Origin: Phycisphaerae bacterium
Lineage (GTDB): Bacteria; Planctomycetota; Phycisphaerae; Phycisphaerales; UBA1924
Assembly: GCA_014192545.1 (NCBI GenBank)
Contig: BJHL01000002.1
Location: forward strand, 124,001-188,000
DNA: 64,000 bases
Direction of reading: 5' to 3'
In this document: piece after piece, positions 60,299 to 64,000 of the stretch
Position numbering within the stretch: the first letter of the stretch is position 1
Layout of the letters: each line of letters begins with the position of its first letter
Program-made: the position numbers and the translations under genes
The notes under the pieces: model-generated
The model's database searches: none
Seen by the model: only the letters and a program-made list of their open reading frames with translations
Told to the model about the DNA's origin: nothing

Positions 60299-61785
60299 TC
60301 CGCCCACCACTTTCTGCCGTCGCGTTTCACGCGGCGGTAGAGGGTGTCGCGTTCGACGGGGGTGAAGCCGGCTTCGCGGATGGCTTTTTGGAGGGTCCAG
60401 GTATTGACTTCCTGGTGGGTTGCGACGGCGTCGCTGCCGCTGCCTTGGCCTGAGCCGTGGTTGAGTTTGGTGATGTCGTACCAGACGACGGTGCCGTCGA
60501 TGTCGTCGGCTCCGCTTTGGAGCATGATCTGGGCCATGGGCAGGGTTTGCATGATCCAGAAGGCTTTGACGTGGGGGAAGTTGTCGAGCATCAGGCGGGC
60601 GATGGCGAGGGTGCGGTAGTTTTCGAGGCCGCTGGGGCCTGGAAGGTGTTCGAGATCGCAGCCGTCGGGGAAGAAGGGGAGGGGGATGATGGTTTGGTAG
60701 TAGCCGGAGGCATTGGGGATTGGGGATTGGGCATTGGGGGAGGAGTTGGTACCGAAAGCGAAGTGTTCGGGCAGAATTGCGCCGGGTTTGGTGAGCGTGA
60801 TGATGGGGGCTTTGGCGAGTTCTTCGCGGTAGCCCAAGTGGCCGCCTTCGGTGGTGGTGAGGTCGTCGGCGTCGGTCGTTGATGGTTGTTCGGAGGGCGT
60901 GAAGGATTGGAAGGGGTCGGCTCGGAGAGCCGACGTAACGCCGAACAGGCGCGCGAGGGCTTCGTCTTGAGCGCGGCGGAGCATGTCCATGTGGACGAGG
61001 CGGTCGTGGCGTTGTTCGATGTGGCCGTAGAGGAGGGTGGCGTTGGTGTTGAGGCCTAGTTCGTGGGCGACGCGGTGGACGTCGAGCCAGACGTCGCTGC
61101 GGATTTTTCCTTTGTAGGCTTCGTCGTGAACGCGATCGTCGAAGACTTCGGCTCCGCCGCCTGGGAGGCTGCCGAGGCCGGCTTTTTTGAGCTCGCTGAG
61201 AACGAAGCGAATGGCTTCGCGGCGGGCGCTTCGGCCTTCTTCGCCTGGTGCGCTTGCGCCTTTGTAGACTTTGGCGATCTTGCAGAGGTGGACGATTTCA
61301 ACGGCGGTGAAGGCTTTGACGTGGAGGTCGCTGCCCATTTGCTGGGCTTCATCACGGAGGGTGGCGATGAGGTCGGTGTAGTAGCTGAAGGGGAGCGTGG
61401 GGTGGAGGCCGCCGACGGAGTGGATTTCGGTTGCGCCGCTTTCGACGGCTTTGCGGGCTTGCTCGCGGACGTAGGCCATGTCGCGCGTATAGGCTTTTTC
61501 TTCGTTGGCTTTGGCGAAGAAGTCGCAGAACTTGCACGAGAGGGCGCAGACGTTGGAATAGTTGAGGTGGCGGTTGATGTTGTAGTAGGCGTTGGTGCCG
61601 TGGAGGCGACGGCGGACGCTGTCGGCGAGTTCGATGACGGTCCAGATGTCGGGGGTGGTGAAGAGGAGGTCGCCATCGGCGAGGGAGAGGCGCTCGCCGC
61701 GTGCAACTTTGTCGGCGATGGCGTCGAGGCGTGGGTCGCGGCGGGGGAGGGAGGGGCGGATGGCGGGGGCGGTTGCGGCGGGCAT
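60295..61785 (-). CDS. mqnE: Aminofutalosine synthase (radical SAM)
   Basis: It joins 3-enolpyruvylbenzoate and SAM to form aminofutalosine in the futalosine menaquinone route. The start is ATG 61785 (MPAATAPAIRPSLPRR); the frame upstream is antisense to the HD-GYP gene. 496 residues. The cluster cysteines are Cys80, Cys84 and Cys87 (NVCALSCKFCDFFA). ATEIHSVGGLHPTLPFSYY and the C-terminal GADDIDGTVVWYDIT and PVERDTLYRR identify MqnE over MqnC. Residues about 282-362 are extra relative to the usual 370-400-residue enzyme and are encoded by repeat-rich DNA (hairpin 60916-60934 and a GGGGATT tract near 60715). Confidence 0.92.
   Translation of the reverse strand: MPAATAPAIRPSLPRRDPRLDAIADKVARGERLSLADGDLLFTTPDIWTVIELADSVRRRLHGTNAYYNINRHLNYSNVCALSCKFCDFFAKANEEKAYTRDMAYVREQARKAVESGATEIHSVGGLHPTLPFSYYTDLIATLRDEAQQMGSDLHVKAFTAVEIVHLCKIAKVYKGASAPGEEGRSARREAIRFVLSELKKAGLGSLPGGGAEVFDDRVHDEAYKGKIRSDVWLDVHRVAHELGLNTNATLLYGHIEQRHDRLVHMDMLRRAQDEALARLFGVTSALRADPFQSFTPSEQPSTTDADDLTTTEGGHLGYREELAKAPIITLTKPGAILPEHFAFGTNSSPNAQSPIPNASGYYQTIIPLPFFPDGCDLEHLPGPSGLENYRTLAIARLMLDNFPHVKAFWIMQTLPMAQIMLQSGADDIDGTVVWYDITKLNHGSGQGSGSDAVATHQEVNTWTLQKAIREAGFTPVERDTLYRRVKRDGRKWWAE
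60714..60742. repeat. G-rich microrepeat inside mqnE
   Basis: Plus strand shows (G)CATTGGGGATT repeated: ATTGGGG, ATTGGGG, ATTGGGC, ATTGGGGG. On the coding strand it reads SPNAQSPIPNA. A diverged tract of the same words (ATTAGGG, ACTAGGG, ATTGGGC, ATTAGGG) lies between ahcY and its terminator at 52751-52781. Four G-runs could form a quadruplex. Confidence 0.65.
60916..60934 (-). repeat. 19-bp hairpin inside mqnE, stem GTCGGCTC, loop TCC/GGA
   Basis: GTCGGCTC and GAGCCGAC close a GGA loop (TCC on the coding strand). It has the same 8-3-8 architecture as the intergenic hairpins at 2054 and 3777 and those in the UbiD gene. It encodes part of TSALRADP in the extra segment of MqnE. Confidence 0.7.
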
Positions 61786-61934
61786 GGGAAATGATAGGCG
61801 GCGAAGTTTCAATGTGGATTGAAAGTTGTGAATTGCGTGGTTTATGTGGGTTATGAGGAGGATTTTACCCGTTGAGGGGTATTGGAACTGGTGGGCGTGC
61901 AAACGCGGAGGGATATGGCCGATGTCAACGGCAC

Positions 61935-63308
61935 ATGCGCGGTTCTGGGCAATCAAAGAACGGTGGCGGTCGACGCGAAAGCTATCGCTTGGTCGCGGTG
62001 TTGACCGTGCAGGCGTTGCTGGTGGTTGCGGGGTTGGCGGTGGTGCTGATGCCTTTGCAGTCGCGGCTGAAGTGGCTGACCAGCGAGCGGATTGAAAGTG
62101 AGAACTTGGCGGAGTCATATCGGCTGGCGAATGCGATGCAGCAGGTGTCGCAGGAACTTGATCCGAGTGAGCCGGTGTGGCGCGATGCGGTTTCGATGAT
62201 TTTGGCGACGGGGTCGTTTGGGGCGAAGGCGCGCGTGGTGGTGCTGGGCGATGATGGGCGCGTGGTGGCGACGACGGGCGGCGCGACGCATGCGGATGCG
62301 GCGTTGTTTGACTCGCGCGTGCGAGTGGCGGGGGCTGACTTGCGCGTGCGCGATGCGAATGTGGGCAAGGCACTGCTGGGGACTGACGAAAACGACAACT
62401 GGATGTTTGTGCAGGCGATGCCCAATGGGGCAGTTGTGGTTGTGGAGCAAGAGCAGTCGCAGGTAGCGCTGCAATCGCAGGCGAGTTCTCGCATGATGCT
62501 GGGGTGGGCGGCTGGGAGTTTGACGGTTGCGCTGTCGCTGGGGGCAATGCTGGTATATGCCGTCATTCGCCGGCAGCATGTGGTGCTGGAACATCGCAAC
62601 GATGACTTGGCGGTGACGCTGGAGAAGAGACTGACGCAGAGTTTGTCGGCGCGGACGGCGCTGATTTTGGGACTGGCGAAGCTGGCGGACTACCGCGATA
62701 CGGATACGGGTTCGCACCTGGAGCGCATTTGTGCGTATAGCGAATTGCTGGCGAAGGAACTGAAGGCGACGCATGCGGAGATCAATGACACGTGGATCAC
62801 GCACTTGAAGCCTGCGGCGAGCTTGCATGACATTGGCAAAGTGGGGGTGCCTGATCCGGTGCTGCTCAAGCCTGGCAAGTTGACGCCCGCAGAGCGCAAG
62901 TTGGTGGAACGGCACACGTATATGGGCGCGGATACGCTCATTGCGATTCGTGCGAAGTTGGGCGATGACGAGCTGATCAACTTGGCGATTCAGATTGCAT
63001 TGTTTCACCATGAACGATGGGATGGCAGCGGTTATCCGCTGGGGCTGCGGGGTGAACAGATTCCGCTTTCGGCCCGCATCGTTTCGTTGGCGGATGTGTA
63101 TGACGCGCTCACGAGCCGGCGGGTATACAAGAAGGCGATGGCGCACGAGAAGGCCTGCGAATTGATTTGTGATTTGCGGGCAACGCACTTTGATCCGGAA
63201 GTGGTGGATGCGTTTTTACGAGCCAAAGATGACTTTGATCGAGTGCGCAACAAGTTACAGTCGTTTGGGGACTTGATGGAAGCAGCGCACACGAAAGCCG
63301 CAGCGTGA
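61935..63308 (+). CDS. Membrane HD-GYP domain protein (putative c-di-GMP phosphodiesterase)
   Basis: About 457 residues from ATG 61935; an alternative TTG at 61872 has GGAGG 10 bp upstream, so the start is uncertain. Helices at about 20-42 (VLTVQALLVVAGLAVVLM) and 190-215 flank a periplasmic sensor region with VVVLGDDGRVVATTGGATHA. The HD-GYP domain follows, with DYRDTDTGSHLERICAYS, the metal motif HDIGK at 298-302, and the HHERWDGSGYPLGL block at 359-372 that includes GYP. DVYDALTSRRVYKKA follows. All key residues are present, so c-di-GMP hydrolysis is likely. No GGDEF partner is nearby. Confidence 0.9.
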   Translation: MRGSGQSKNGGGRRESYRLVAVLTVQALLVVAGLAVVLMPLQSRLKWLTSERIESENLAESYRLANAMQQVSQELDPSEPVWRDAVSMILATGSFGAKARVVVLGDDGRVVATTGGATHADAALFDSRVRVAGADLRVRDANVGKALLGTDENDNWMFVQAMPNGAVVVVEQEQSQVALQSQASSRMMLGWAAGSLTVALSLGAMLVYAVIRRQHVVLEHRNDDLAVTLEKRLTQSLSARTALILGLAKLADYRDTDTGSHLERICAYSELLAKELKATHAEINDTWITHLKPAASLHDIGKVGVPDPVLLKPGKLTPAERKLVERHTYMGADTLIAIRAKLGDDELINLAIQIALFHHERWDGSGYPLGLRGEQIPLSARIVSLADVYDALTSRRVYKKAMAHEKACELICDLRATHFDPEVVDAFLRAKDDFDRVRNKLQSFGDLMEAAHTKAAA

Positions 63309-63338
63309 TGATGGCGGCGGTGAACGACGCGATGGCCT

Positions 63339-64000
63339 TCACGAGCGGGATGTGTTTCGCAATTGAATGAGAAGCAGCGCGGGGCGGATGGGGCCTGTGA
63401 GGAGCGTGCTGGCTTCTTGCTGGCGGCGGAGGATTTCGCGCAGGATGGGTTTGGAGCGAGGATGACGGGCGGCGATGGTGCGGGCTTGGCGGGCGATGCG
63501 GGTGTAGAGGTTCGCGTCGAGTGCGCGGACTTCGCGGGGTGTCATGGTGTGGGTGCGCAGGACGCGGTCGCCTTGCGAGGTGATCGCTTCGCAGAGGTCT
63601 TTGAGTGATTGCGGGAGGTCATCTGCTGGTGGCTCGCGCGGGGTGCGGACGGCGTCGTCGATGATGAGCAGGCCGCCTGGGGTGATGAGCTTTCGCATGA
63701 AGGCGATGCCTTCAAGGGCGGGGAGGAGGCTGAGCATCATGCCGGCTGAGAATCGTTGACGGGGGCGGCAGGTGTGGATGTCTTGAGTGATGAAGTTGCA
63801 GCGGTCGGCGACGTGGGCGGCTGTTGCGGCAGCGACTGCGGATTGGATGAATGGTGCGAAGGCATCGACACCTGTGATGCGGCAGGCGCAGGCGCGAACG
63901 ACGGCAATGGCGGGGGCGCCTTTGCCGCAGCCCATGTCGATGAGGTGATCAGATTTGTTCACGCCGGCGGATTGGAACCAGCGGGCGACGCGTTTGGGCG
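63339..64000 (-). CDS. SAM-dependent methyltransferase, 5' end outside window
   Basis: The frame is open to the window edge on the minus strand, through PKRVARWFQSAGVNKSDHLI, so the start lies beyond 64000; a GTG at 63962 is in frame but would cut into motif I. Visible parts are LIDMGCGKGAPAIAVVRACA (motif I), ITGVDAFAPFIQSAV (motif II), and the GGLLIIDDAVRTPREPPADD block. The gene ends at 63339. Substrate unknown. It converges on the HD-GYP gene with a 30-bp gap. Confidence 0.82.
   Translation of the reverse strand, partial: PKRVARWFQSAGVNKSDHLIDMGCGKGAPAIAVVRACACRITGVDAFAPFIQSAVAAATAAHVADRCNFITQDIHTCRPRQRFSAGMMLSLLPALEGIAFMRKLITPGGLLIIDDAVRTPREPPADDLPQSLKDLCEAITSQGDRVLRTHTMTPREVRALDANLYTRIARQARTIAARHPRSKPILREILRRQQEASTLLTGPIRPALLLIQLRNTSRS

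Noticed and set aside
1-64000. tRNA, rRNA, transposase or prophage genes
   Set aside because: I read both strands for T-loop words, conserved rRNA blocks, DDE or Y1 transposase motifs and phage structural motifs and found none I could support.

Overview
The window looks like chromosomal DNA of a high-GC planctomycete, most likely of the class Phycisphaerae. This rests on several marks seen together: a giant secreted protein with the planctomycete RLEDRQLL N-terminal motif, two proteins with a VPAP/IPAP-type PEP-CTERM tail ending in RRRR or RRKR, a C-terminal GC-type dockerin pair, solitary [11 protein letters not shown] pseudopilin-like proteins, an FG-GAP/ASPIC protein, and a futalosine-type menaquinone gene (mqnE). 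No rRNA, tRNA, prophage, transposase or CRISPR was recognised.

Layout. 1-8 kb: end of a PEP-CTERM protein, gltX, a repeat-rich gap holding one orphan zinc-ribbon gene, a Tat-type superoxide dismutase, a glycosyltransferase-like protein and a long UbiD-family decarboxylase. 8-15 kb: a methyltransferase, secreted FG-GAP/ASPIC and dockerin proteins, and two pseudopilin-like genes with a small membrane coiled-coil gene between them. 15-26 kb: ugd, a methyltransferase, a lipoprotein, a DUF900 hydrolase broken by one in-frame TGA, an ACT protein, a membrane zinc-ribbon protein, an IscA-type protein, a redoxin, a DsbD-N protein, a rhodanese-like lipoprotein and dapF. 26-34 kb: one 2700-residue extracellular protein. 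35-47 kb: a racemase-like protein, hscB, two CNNM/CBS membrane proteins, two membrane-anchored thioredoxins, a DUF1015 protein, purQ, an OmpA/Pal lipoprotein, a fasciclin protein, an ECF sigma/anti-sigma pair, DUF2752 and fmt. 47-64 kb: a third pseudopilin, a TPR lipoprotein, a SahR-like regulator with ahcY, accD, lnt, a HEAT lipoprotein, a MFS-hypothetical-mqnE operon, an HD-GYP protein and a 5'-truncated methyltransferase.

Working units. The SahR-like ArsR-methyltransferase gene and ahcY form an apparent S-adenosylhomocysteine-responsive pair with a palindromic operator-like site over the promoter and start codon. mqnE is translationally coupled to two uncharacterised genes and then an MFS exporter. 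hscB, two CNNM genes and two thioredoxins form a tight co-directional run. Sigma and anti-sigma genes overlap.

The most unusual signal is repeat biology. Short palindromes sit between genes and also, in frame, inside core enzymes (gltX, ubiD, mqnE). Four copies of a second hairpin repeat lie directly behind plus-strand genes, and one supplies the stop codon. A family of 19-bp hairpins keeps a TCC loop while its stems vary with compensating changes. The plus strand is C-rich over much of 1-47 kb and G-rich from about 50 kb, whichever strand encodes the genes.
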